Assembly: GCA_010279815.1 (NCBI GenBank)
Contig: QEOQ01000486.1
Coordinates: 209,342 to 273,341, forward strand
DNA: 64,000 bases
Reading direction: 5' to 3'
Source of the DNA: Brachionus plicatilis
Lineage: Eukaryota > Rotifera > Eurotatoria > Ploima > Brachionidae
Positions 9,932-21,859 of this stretch are shown piece after piece. A program made the position numbers and the translations under genes. The stretch's first letter is position 1; each line of letters begins with the position of its first letter. Below the pieces are notes generated by a model, which searched no databases, had not been told where the DNA came from, and saw only the letters and a list, made by a program, of their open reading frames with translations.

Positions 9932-12900
9932 GAATTTATTTTTAATGTAATTTTTATTTTACTATTTCAAAATATAAATCTAGTTTGATTGAAAAAGGTC
10001 ATTCTAAAAATTTAGGTTAGGCCAAATTTATTCAGTATTTTTAATGTACATTTAAATTCATTATTGATTCGAATGGACAGGTATTCAATTTTTTTTATTA
10101 GATGAAAGACAATATTTTGGTCTCTATGCATTCATAAAGGTAAATTACAAAAGAGTAGAGGATTTTTTTAGAAGATTTAAATTAGTCTTAATATTAAATG
10201 AAAATTTAAATTTGTATTGATATTATTTCAGAATGCAAAAAAATAAAAATGTTGACATAATACAAAAATTTTGTTCACAAATATATTCTGTGAATACTTA
10301 TAATTTAGTTATGGAAATTCCTTAAAAATAAAGAACTTAGATGACAAAAATTTCGTTTATATTTTATAAAGGGAAATTTGCTCAATATTTAGTTGATATT
10401 AACAGTAAAAATATAAGATAAATTTTTTTTTCTCAAAAAAATTTATTATTCAGAATAATAATTAATTATTTGCCAGATATTTCTAATCAGAAAATTGATA
10501 CCATTTTTAATCGAAAATTTTGGCATTCTTAAAAAACTATTATTTAACTATTATTTATTAGTTAGATATAGAAGCAATAATTTGAACCAAAATTTACTCT
10601 AATTAAAAATGTAAAATTAAAAAAATTATCATCTAAATTAAATGGTAACTATTCTGTAATGAAATGAGTTTTCATTTGATTTATTTAATATCTATCGGAG
10701 TAATGAAAAATAAAAATTTGTGAAGAAATATAGAACAATCAATAAAAGACAAAATTAAAATAAAAAAAAAATAAAACTAGAACATTAAAATTTAGAAAAA
10801 ACGAGGCATCTTGAAGTTGATGATCAATTAAAAATATCAATTCAACTCAAAGAGGTTATCGTTAGATATTAAAATTTATCTTCGATTTTTCCTTTTAAAT
10901 TTTAATGTAAGATGCTTAACTTGTTATGTATATTTAAAAATAAAATAATTTTAGAAAAATATTTTCTCAACCCATTGATAAAATCGATTTTTAAATTTAA
11001 ATTTAAAAACTAATTTTTTGTAAAGTTTATTTTGAAATTTTTTATTTCAAAGATATTGGTAGAAAAGATCGATCTTTTCATTTTATTACTTATCTGGAAT
11101 TTAATATTTGAATTTCATTTCTAATTTTAATTTGAGTCCTGTTGATACAAATTTTTTTGACTTTACAAAAAATTAGTTTCTAAATTTGAATTTAAAAATC
11201 GATTTTATCAATGGGTTGAGAAAATATTTTTCTAAAATTATTTATTTTTTACATATATATTACATGTAAAACATGTTAAATTTAATTTTTTAAAATAAAT
11301 TCAAAGATAACCTTTTGAATTGAATTGATTTTCAATTTCAAGATTCCAAAACAACTATTGATGATTAAAAATTTTTTCATTTTTTTTTTTATATAAAAAA
11401 TTTCTTATAATTTAATTTTAATATTTTTATAGAAAATAGACTTAAGGCTTTAAATTTCAAAGAAAACAAACTAACTAATCTAATTAATAAAGTTAACGAA
11501 AGAAAGTTAACTAATCTTTTTTTGATATTCTGAATTTTGGACCAATATAAAAGTACATAATTTAATTTTGAAAGAGTGTTTCTCATTAATATCAGTCATC
11601 GAAAAGTGGAAATTTATCAAGTGAAATGTTTCAATTCAAGTTCTTGGTGTTTTTTAATTATTTTTGCTTTTTCTTTTAGTTATTGATAAGATTTTTTTCA
11701 AGATTTTCTTAAAAGCTTTTTCACATTTAGTAGCATCAATAATTGTATAACACATTTTCGAAATGCCTAATGAAACTGAACATTTTGAAGATTAAGTTGT
11801 TTTTCAATTATCTAATTCTGAATATGTTTTTTGGAGTAATGCGAAATTGAGTAGAAACTGGACAAAATATTAACTTTAGAAAAATTAAAATTAAAAATCA
11901 AAAAATTCAAATATAGTGCAAAATCCTACATTTTAACTACATTTAGACTTTTTGACTCGTTTGGTGTTTTAAAAAATTTGAAATCTTCATATCTTTTTAA
12001 AGATATGATAAAAAAAATCTTATATTTTCTAATTATGTAAATTTAATATATGTTTTTATAAAGTAATTACATGGTAAAATTTCTTAAACTTTTTTGGATT
12101 TAAAATACATGAAAAAATGCTTGGTGCTTCTAACTTAAAATGAACTAAAAATGTTGCCATTTTTTAAATCTTAAATAATTTTTTTCATGGGCTTAATAGA
12201 AAAAATATTAAGCATTAATAAGAATATTATTTTGGAAATTGACTTTGATTAATTAAAATATGAAACTAAAGAAAAAGATTTCAATTTATCTTTATTTTAA
12301 AATTTTTAGTTTACAATTTGGACAAATTTGCCACACAGTTTTTGGTCAATTATTCTTTTCAATTCTTAAATAAAATTTTTCTTCTATAATATTAAGGTGA
12401 GTCATCTTGCTTTTTTCAAAAGTTAATTTTTTATAAATATTTTTTCCTTCGAAAAGTGATGTCACTTCAGTTGAATTTTTTGTTCCGTTCTTACTTTAAT
12501 GACATTATAACCTTTCACTATTAGAATATTAGAATATACTTTGCAGAAGACATGGTAAATAATTAAAAAAATATGTTTTATTTTTTTTGAGTTTTGGGTT
12601 TTGGATGAGATGTTTATTTGTTTAGGCAACTTAATTTTAATAATTTTTTGAACGTTTTTTAACTAAATAGTTCCTACTTGTTATTATCTTTTTTTCAATG
12701 AACCTACTCGTTTTTAGGGATGTTTTTAATTAAAGAAAATTTTGAATAAAGCGATTAGCGCTATTATACAAAAGGCTTTTAAAAATTTGAGTCTTTGATC
12801 CTAAAAAAAAGACTTTTAAATGTAAATTTATTTTCGATAAAGAAAAATTTTATTTTCAATATTGCTCTTGAGTTAATTTCTGAATTTAGAATGTGTCCTT

Positions 12901-13234
12901 TCATTAAAAACAAAATCAAACCAAAAATCTTTAATTTCACTTAAATAAATACCAAATATTAATGAAATGCTAACTAGATTTGCATAAAAATAAGCTTAAT
13001 TAGAGAAATGTCTTAATTCTTAGAGTTAAATATTTGATAAAAATCTTGATCTAATTTATAAAGAAATTTTTGTTCAAAATTTTATTATTTAATCATAAAA
13101 TTGATATTTAATTCACCGGAAAAAGTTGAAAACAAAAAAAAGGCTTAATACAATAAATAAAAAAATTTTTTTTAGACAGGATTTAAATTTTAAAAGTTTT
13201 CAAATTTATGCAGTTGTGGAGATTGATTGGAATT
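9932..13234. other. Intergenic, repeat-bearing, no gene seen
   Basis: AT-rich DNA between the GPCR gene and the 5' end of the Cache-EGF gene (both on the minus strand). The only structure I can support is the long inverted repeat at 10807-11345. Confidence 0.5.
10807..11345. repeat. 540-bp imperfect palindrome (MITE-like)
   Basis: The left arm (CATCTTGAAGTTGATGATCA, GAGGTTATC, TTTTAGAAAAATATTTTCTC, CCCATTGATAAAATCGATT) is matched in complement by the right arm ending TTCAATTTCAAGAT. The inner part (about 10935-11035 against 11160-11250) is almost perfectly complementary, while the outer part has drifted. No ORF. Confidence 0.75.
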
Positions 13235-14326
13235 TTAGACCTCTGAGTTAGCATTAACCGTATTTTTGTGAATTAAATTTGGAGTTTCGTCTCCTGCCTT
13301 AGAGACAAAAAATGAAGCATTTTCATTTACTCTGATTCTGGTCACACTTTGGTTAGTGTCGGCACGATACAGACCACACAATTCTTTAAACTTAGCCCTG
13401 TACTGAAGACTAAAATAGTAACAAATTGGAAAGGTAGTGGCCGAATTAACAGCTAGGAGCAGATCGGTTACCTCGCGCACAGATCTGACCAAATAAGTCT
13501 CATTTGCGTAGCCCAGCTGCATCATGGTCATGATAGCATCAGGAAACATGCAGACCGTAAACGTGAGCACTATCACAATCAGCATGATTGTTATTTTTGA
13601 CTTGGATTTTTCTTTTTTCTGTATCAACTTACTGAACGGTTTTTTCTTCATCTTTTTCTCGTAAACAATTCGTACTGTTTTGAAATTGAGATAAATAATG
13701 ATTACCAAAGGAATAAAAGCTCGAAAAATAGCATTAAAATAGCTGTACACTATTTTGAAATTGGAATCGTTGAGGGTCGATTCGCCCACTTTGCTCACTG
13801 TCTGGTTAGTTGCCGGGTCTATTTCTTGTACTGATTTCAAAAACAATGGTGCTGGTATGGCTATTACTGACGACATCATTGCTATGAACAGACTCATGAG
13901 AATGGAAAAAAAATACTTTCTGTATTTTTGGTGTCCTCTGTTGTACATCAATATGAAATATCTGTCCAGAGCTATGCTACATGTCAACCATGCAGTGTTG
14001 ATTGCCGTAGTCACAAAAATGTAGTGAGAGTACAAGTACATTTGGTTGAAAAAATAATTTCCCAATGCACTGTCCAATCTGGACAGCAGGCTTACCAAAA
14101 AATACAAAAAATCATTTACTAATTTAACTATATCGGACACTGATAGAGCTATTAGGTAAACATTGGTTGAGTATTTTTTGCTGTTTTTGTACACTAAAAT
14201 GTTGAAAATGCTGCCGATGATTCCGAACAAACTGATGAATGGCAGCAAGTAAAGACCAGTGACTAGTTGAGTGTGTTCGAATAGCTTGATGTATTCGATT
14301 TTGTTTTCGGTGTAGACTTGGGTCAT
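13235..14326 (-). CDS. Rhodopsin-family peptide-type GPCR (FMRFamide-receptor-like), intronless
   Basis: A 363-residue single-exon protein with seven hydrophobic segments. TM1 carries FGIIGSIFNILVYKN, TM2 has LIALSVSDIVK, TM3 ends in SIALDRYFILMYN (DRY box), TM6 has TFTVCMFPDAIM and TM7 has AVNSATTFPICYY, a variant NPxxY with Phe in place of Asn. ICL3 is short and Lys-rich (KKMKKKPFSKLIQKKEK), and the tail is Ser/Thr/Asn-rich. The layout fits invertebrate FMRFamide/myosuppressin-like orphan receptors, but the ligand is unknown. The usual Cys at the top of TM3 and its partner in ECL2 are both absent. The ATG at 14326 is the first in frame and precedes a short extracellular N terminus without a signal peptide. 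Confidence 0.88.
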   Translation of the reverse strand: MTQVYTENKIEYIKLFEHTQLVTGLYLLPFISLFGIIGSIFNILVYKNSKKYSTNVYLIALSVSDIVKLVNDFLYFLVSLLSRLDSALGNYFFNQMYLYSHYIFVTTAINTAWLTCSIALDRYFILMYNRGHQKYRKYFFSILMSLFIAMMSSVIAIPAPLFLKSVQEIDPATNQTVSKVGESTLNDSNFKIVYSYFNAIFRAFIPLVIIIYLNFKTVRIVYEKKMKKKPFSKLIQKKEKSKSKITIMLIVIVLTFTVCMFPDAIMTMMQLGYANETYLVRSVREVTDLLLAVNSATTFPICYYFSLQYRAKFKELCGLYRADTNQSVTRIRVNENASFFVSKAGDETPNLIHKNTVNANSEV

Positions 14327-17300
14327 GCTGATTTTGAAATGGCAGTTTTCATCATTTATTAATTAAACTAATCTCAGCTAAAAAAAAATATTTTATTGAA
14401 TTTTTATTTAAAAAAATTTTTTAGCAATTTTTTTTTAAAGAAATCAAGCCACAGACAGTTCATGTAAACCTGAAGAATTCATGCGAATAATTAGATAGAT
14501 TGAATTTAAAAAAAAAACGCTATGTTGATCAAAATCCTCAGGATATACTTCCAATTAATTGACAGGTTAATATTTAAATTAAAATATTAATATGATAGAA
14601 TAATCGAGCTACTGTCGTAGTTTTGATAGAAAAAAATAAGCTAGTGTGGGTGCATGTAACGCTAGGAGGATATTAATTCATATATTGTATAAGCATGAAA
14701 TAAATTTTATTTTTATTTTTGACATTAAATATTTGGCCTTTAATTTAGAGAAATTTTCAGTCTTTCCAAAAATTATAAATTCATATGTAGCACTAGAAGA
14801 CACGGTGTTTTTAAATCTTTTTTTAGTCTAAAAAAAACTTAATTCGATCCTTTCAGGAAAATCAAAGAAAAAAATTCTCTTTTTTTCCAATTATGAGCTC
14901 ATAATTAAATTAAATTTGATATTGAAGATTTTAAAAATTAATTTCAAATTAAGAGTCCAAAAGGGGTTATTAAGCGTCTGTTTAGCTTAGATTCAAAACA
15001 GGCAACGATACAATTTTTTCATTGATTCCTGCTAGAACTTGATTTCAGATCAGAAAGGAAAAATAAAAAAAAAAGAAATTAATTTATATAATTAAAATTG
15101 TGAAAATTTAAATTAAATTCGATAATATTTGAAATTTCACAGATTTTCAAAAAAATTCTAATCTCAATCTAAATGACAAAAATATTCAAAGATTTTTTCT
15201 AAATTATTCGAAATGGAAAAGAATTTGAACACCAATTTCAAACTGGTTGTTACGCTTAATATTACCATTAAAGAGTGTGATATTTTGTCGGAATTTGAGG
15301 TTTATTCAAATCGAATTAAATCGATTGAGCAAATAAGTTGAATAAGATTTAATTTAAGAAAAAAATAATTTGCAATATCAACATAATAAAGTTTATTAAG
15401 AGACCAAAAAAAAAGAAATAAGACTAATTATTTTTAAACAAAAAAAGCTTGATGACTCCCTAAACATGAAATTTGGCTAATGTAAAAATACAATAATACA
15501 AAATAATTAATTTATTAAAACTTAATAAAAATTAAATTTTAACATCAAAATTCTAATAAACAAAAAAATACATAAACTTTGTTAATAAATGTTTATTATC
15601 CCTTGAGGTAAAGAATTCCTCAAAGTCAGAAAAGTGCTAATTTTTTATTTCATTTTCGGAAGTTGAAAACGATGTTGATGAGTATGAAAACTGAGACAGA
15701 AATATGAAGAAAAATTGATGAGAAAAAAAAAGAGGCGTCAAATAAATAAAAAAAAATCATGATACGAATTTTTAAAATAAATGAAAAATTTTGAATTGGC
15801 TTTTCATTATATTCTCTTAAAAATATACTAATGAATTCTTTTTATTAAATTCAAGTGAAAAATATTAAGCTAAAATTTTTTAAAGTAGATTTTAAATTAA
15901 GCACTGAAAAAGGATCAATTTGAAAAAAAGTAAGAAGTAAAATCTATAGTGACATCAAGATAGATGAAGCACGCATTTGAAAAAGATAATAACTGTAAAT
16001 TATTACTAAAAATGATTAAACTAATTTAATTTAGGACTAGAAATAGCACTTGAAGATCTTTTTAATCAAAAAAATTTTTTGTTGCATCAAGACTTTTTAG
16101 TTAATGCACAAAACAAATTTTTTGTTTTTTTTCCTGGAGCCTGATGGCATCAGCATAGTGCACACAATTCTTTAATGTTATCAATAATTTAATCTTACAT
16201 TAAGTATTTTAAATGCTTTTACATAAGATAGAACTGATTAAACAAGTTGGTTTTATCATTAATAAAAGACCTTAGCCACATAATTAATTATTGCTTTTTA
16301 TTTTCTTTGAGCATGCTCTTAATTTAAAATTTTTATTAAATTATGGAAGCATCTTATTATCAATCGAACTCAATTCTTTCTGAAAACTAGGCCCATCAAT
16401 TAATGAAAATATTTTAAATTTATAAAAATTTAATCAAATTTTTTTCGGAATAATGGCTGATATATTTTTGCTACAGTTGAATCTATATATTTAAAAAAAA
16501 ATTCGACTAATTTAAATAAAAATTCTCTTAATGTTCAATATAAATTAAACATTAATGAAATACATTCTGCCATTAAACTGTTGAGCAATAACTAAAATTT
16601 ATATTTTCTCTTTGGGGCCCTGTACTTAGAGCTCGATCGGTTAATTTTAATGTTAAGTAATCAATCGATTAAGAGATAAATTTTCAGAGCGATTTCTTAA
16701 AATAAAACATATTGTTGAAAATAAACATTAGAGCTCCTAAATCATGGGTTTCATAAACAATTCTATCTTTTCTGAAATAATAAGAATCTTTGAATTTTTG
16801 AATAATATTATGGATCAGTAAGGCAATATGGTAAGGTGCAAGTGTCCATTTTTTTTGATTAAACTTGACAGAGATTAAATGTTTAAATTTTAGAAATGAA
16901 CATCTTTTTGCCTCGATAATCTTAAAAATAAAATCGTTTAAAAGAGAATTTAAAAGCATTAAATAAAAATCTATCATGAGACTTAAATATTAAACAAATT
17001 CAGTTTTCATTTAAAAAGATTTTGGAAAAATGCCTATTGAAATGAAATGTGAATCTAATCAAATTGTCTAGATTGGTTGCGTGTTGAGGTCAATTAATTA
17101 TAAATTAAATTTTTTATTATTTAGTCTAAAATTAGACTGAAAATAAAATCTTATCTTAATCGCAATTTTTTTAAACTCGAAAGAGTTTTGTAAAATATTC
17201 TTTAACTTAAAGAACTTTTTTTAATTATGGAAAAAAGCTAATTTATTTAATTTACTACTCTAAACAGCGTTAAAAAGTTTCTTTTTGGCTGAATAAATAC

Positions 17301-19254
17301 TTTTTGAATACTTTAACAAATTCAGAGATTTTAATCTTCAAAATAAACTTAGCTTGCTGGAATAAAGCATCAAAGATCGAACAAAATTGATGCTGATGCT
17401 ATTCATTGGTTTTTTTGCCAAACAAAAATAAGACGAAAAAATTTTATATAAAATTTTTCAATTTCTTATTTAAACAGTATTTATTAAGATCGATCGGCAA
17501 TTTTGAGAAAACTAAGCTTAAATTATTAAATTAAGTTTTTTGGTGTTCTTTGATTAAATCTTTACTAAAAAAATTATTTTTTTTTTTTCAATTTTTAGAT
17601 TGTACCATTAATAAAAATTAAATTCTATAAAAAAATTTTATTTTTTTATATTTAATGTGATAAATTATTTAAAATTTATACTAATTAATTCAACAAAACA
17701 ACTTAAGTTCAGTCAAGACTAATCAAGCATTATTCCACCATCTTCTTTAAAATTTCTTAGAATCCCCAGCTACGCTACTACAGAGAGTGTAAAGTAGAGA
17801 GACCAAGCTGGTCAAATGTCTTAAAGATAATTCGAAGCAAAATAGGGGATTTTATCCAAATAAAAAAAATGGTCAAAGAAGAAATGTATTTTATCAGACT
17901 ATCTCCTAGATTAAATAGAAGAAATTTAATTGTTTGTCATTTTTGCTGATTTTTTTTTAGACTGCAATCGAACCTAAGTTTCAAATAAAAGTGTTTGATT
18001 CAAAGCTTTGTAAACAGTTTCAATAAATCAATAAATCAGAGCTCTTAAGTATAATATTATGATTTTAAATATCAAATGTATCTAAAAACAATTAAACAGC
18101 TCATAATGAATTATTTTAAATAATTCAACCGAAAAAATAGACTTAGTTATATGAAAATCAGCTTAAATGATATTCAAGCAAATTAATTAGCCTTTGGTAA
18201 AAAATTAAAATGAATGTAGGAGCAGCCTACACAGTCTATCAAGATGGTCATAAGCTTTTTTGCTTAGAATAATTTTTTTCGACATGAAGTCAAAGTAATT
18301 TCAAAATTTCATCATTATAAAATCTGCTATTATATGAATTTCTAGATAAATGGAATATTTTTCTACTAAATTTAGTTTGATAAAAATAAATTTTTGTCAA
18401 ACTAGGAAAACAAATCTTAAAAAAAAATTAGAAAATTAAAAAGAAATAAACTCATTCAGATGAAATTAAATCTACATAAACAAACTAAGAATTCACCCAC
18501 TGGGCATCAAATAACCCTATAAGATTTTTTTTAACTCTCAGTCTTTAGCTTGTGGTATATTTATTTTTGTTATTTTTTGGCATTTGACAAGGAAGCTTGT
18601 TCATATTATATTCATTTTTTTCAAAATTAATACTGTTTTATAATATATTTTTATCAATAGCTTGAATAATAATAATATATTTTTTTAAAGAAAAATAAAT
18701 TCCATTTCTTAATTCGCATGTCTAGATACTTGACAAAGTTGTTTATTCTTCATGATTTTCAAGACGAATAGGAATTTTTTCTTGTTATAAAAAATGCCAA
18801 CCTATGTATAATTCAATATTTAAATACTATCGAAATTGATATTCAGTTTAAGTTTATTATTTTTAATCATCAACTATCTTGAGTAAACGATTTAAAAAAA
18901 TATATATAGCTGAAAAATATTGCTTAAAATGAAGCAATTAAAAATCAAAAAAATTTTGAATAACATTTTTTTGTTTTAAGTGGGCTAATCTAAGGCCTTC
19001 ATTGAAAATAATTCATTCTTTCGTCAAATTTAATTGAAATTGAATACTAATTTATTTTTAAAAACGTAAAGAAACTACATAAATATGATTCAGTGATTTA
19101 AACTTTATTTAACTTTAAGAAAATAATTTAAAAAATTTTAATTTAATAAAATATAAGGCAAATAAAAAATCTCTAATTATTTTTATATTAACCTTAACAA
19201 ATACAATTTTAAATTTAAACATTTGTTTTTTTCTCTAATAAGTAACATTTTTAG
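14327..19254. other. Intergenic, no gene seen
   Basis: Long AT-rich stretch. Short ORFs here have homopolymer-driven composition and no recognisable domain. A less AT-biased patch at about 17745-17830 (AGCTACGCTACTACAGAGAG) is unassigned. Confidence 0.5.
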
Positions 19255-19613
19255 GGCAATGTGAAATTTTAGTACAAAAATTACAGTACAAAGAGTAAAA
19301 ACTTTATAATTTCTTTTCTAATTGTGCAAAAATGGTTCTGCAAAAAGTACAATAGTTATTGTACAAATTTGTACAAAAGAATTCCAAGCTCTGCAAAAAC
19401 TCTGCAATTTTCTATAAAATGCACACCATCAAAAAATCCTTGATTAAACTATGCAATAAATTGCAGAGTTTTTGCAGAGCTTGGAATTCTTTTGTACAAA
19501 TTTTTACAATAACTATTGTACTTTTTGCAGAACCATTTTTGCACAATTAGAAAAGAAATTATAAAGTTTTTACTTTTTGTACTGTAATTTTTGTACTAAA
19601 ATTTCACATTGCC
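19255..19613. mobile_element. Near-perfect palindromic MITE
   Basis: Begins GGCAATGTGAAATTTTAGTA and ends TACTAAAATTTCACATTGCC. Arms of roughly 150 bp pair almost base for base (for example GTACAAAAGAATTCCAAGCT against its complement at about 19478-19497), separated by a short loop around 19425-19450. The high arm identity points to recent activity or gene conversion. No ORF beyond a fold-back artefact. Confidence 0.88.
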
Positions 19614-20311
19614 AGTTTTAGAACGTATCATTAATATTATTAGGAATAAATTTTCATAAAAATCAGAAAAATACTGACGGTTTCATTTGATGCTAGTGGA
19701 GAGAAATTCAACAGGAAAAAAAAAAAGGAATGAAATTATTTTATACAAGTTTAAATTTAGTTTATGAGTGTTATATTGGGCAAAAATTCCTATAATTATC
19801 TGAAAAAATTTTTGCAAATTCAAAATAAAATATAAATTAGCCATTATTTTGCACTATTTTGAACTAACAGAAGTCATTTTAAGAAAAAAAAGTTATTGGG
19901 TTTCTAGAATTTGGCCTTGTTTTTATGTACTGATTTTCACAAAACTATGTCTAAAGAAAAACAATATCATAAGAATGTTATTTATTTTTTAAAATATTCT
20001 TTAAATAGACTCTCAAATTTCTCTTTATCCTTCAAGCTTCATCAGTAATTGTTTGAAGATAAATTTATATTTTGAATAATTTGAAATAATCTTGAAAATT
20101 ATAGATAAAAATTGGCATTTGATCAATATTCATGCTCAATAATTATTATTAAAAAAAAGATTTTATAGTATTTTTCAAGTTTTATTGAAGAAGCCTTTTT
20201 TGATACTAAGCATTCGTAGGTAAAATTAAATTTTGATGTCTGCTCTTAAAACTCTTAAAATTTTTTTGGCGCAGAATAATTTATTTTGCTTGGTTTTAAC
20301 ACAAAAATATA

Positions 20312-20522
20312 TAACCAGTATTTATTTTTCACAGTGATTTTTGGTGAATTTACAAAAATTTATGAAATTTTAAGTAAAAAAAGTAGTTTAAACAAAAATT
20401 AATTTTGAAATTCCAAAAATTACGTAAATTTACCAAAATGTCCGTAAATTGTATTTCCGAGAAATTTAACTTTAATTTTTGTAAATTCACCAAAAATCCT
20501 TGTGGCTAATAAATACTGTAAC
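20312..20522. mobile_element. Small palindromic MITE
   Basis: The left end CCAGTATTTATTTTTCACAG with GATTTTTGGTGAATTTAC is answered on the right by GTAAATTCACCAAAAATCC and TGTGGCTAATAAATACTG. Total about 210 bp, non-coding. Confidence 0.75.
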
Positions 20523-20731
20523 TTGATAGAATTTAATAAAAGGGATGCTAAAAAATCATTTTTTAATAATAATTTTTGAGGAAGATTATTAAATTTTGAT
20601 CATAAACTTCAATTTGTCAAAAAAAATTTACCTAACTAACAATGTAATTTGTAAATTTTTACTAATTAGTCACTTGAACGACATAATAATTATGGTTTTT
20701 GCTAAAATTGAATTATTATTTTTCAATTTTG

Positions 20732-20798
20732 AAGGAAAATAAGGAAAATGGTTAATTAGGAAAATAAGGAAAATGGAAAATAAGGAAAATGGTTAATT
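20732..20798. repeat. Short tandem repeat, AAGGAAAATGG unit
   Basis: AAGGAAAATGGTTAATTAGGAAAATAAGGAAAATGGAAAAT... contains the unit AATAAGGAAAATGG three times, two of them followed by TTAATT. Confidence 0.7.
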
Positions 20799-21859
20799 CA
20801 AGAACAACTCTGGAGTAAATCATCAAAACAAGATAAAATCATCCGTCAACTTGTAAAATATTCAGTTCGAGAAGAAAATTCGATAGAAAAACAGAACGAT
20901 GATACAACCCATTTTAAAAATATATTGATTGCTTACTTGAGAAAAAATGTATGAATAATCTCAAAAAAATGGATGTTTAAATAAGATAAAGTGATTATTA
21001 AAACAAAAGATGATACTGAAATTGACTTTAGTTCTACTTTTTAATTATTCAACAATTAATAAACTTTAATAATACACAGCAAATTAGAAATAAAAAAGAC
21101 AGCAAAAATTATAAAAATGAAAGCTAACGAATATATCAAAAATTACATCAAATTAATCATTAGCAAATCGTCTAAATTTGGCATATTAAAAATTTTTTAA
21201 TTAATTTCCCATTAGTAATTTTCAGAATAATAATCAATCTTGTTTTTAAATCAAAAGGGACTAATAATTATATTAAATGAGTATTACTAATTCGTCTTTT
21301 TTATTAAATAAAATTTATATTCATGCATTTTAAAAATTTAAGAAATAAAAAAATACGTCAAAATTAAATTAGATGTGATAAATTTTTATTGATAAAATTG
21401 AGATTAAAATTTTGTTAATAAGTTTATTTATTGAAAAAAAAAATTTACAAATAAATTTATTAGTAATTTATCATTTTCATTTATTTTTAACTTCTAGAAA
21501 ATGAGAGGAAAACAGGTTTTATACAATTAGAGTACAAAAAAAAATTAAGTTTATGTTTTTCTTTTTAAAATTTAGAGTTTATAAAAATTAGACCAGTAGG
21601 AAAAATTATATATGAAAAAAAATCGAGATGTTTGGGTCTTGGCAATGCCCATACATTTTCAGTTAAAAAAAATTCATTAAGCTCTCGAAAAGAATTCATT
21701 TAGAAAAAATCCTTAAACAAAAGGTTCTGAATTCTTTTCTTTGCTTTAAAGCCTAAAAATATCTTAGCTATAATTTTTTTAAAGGTTTAACAAAACACAA
21801 CAAAATTAAACAAAATTAAAATAATTAAAATGGGTTCATAAATGCGTCTTATTCAGTAT

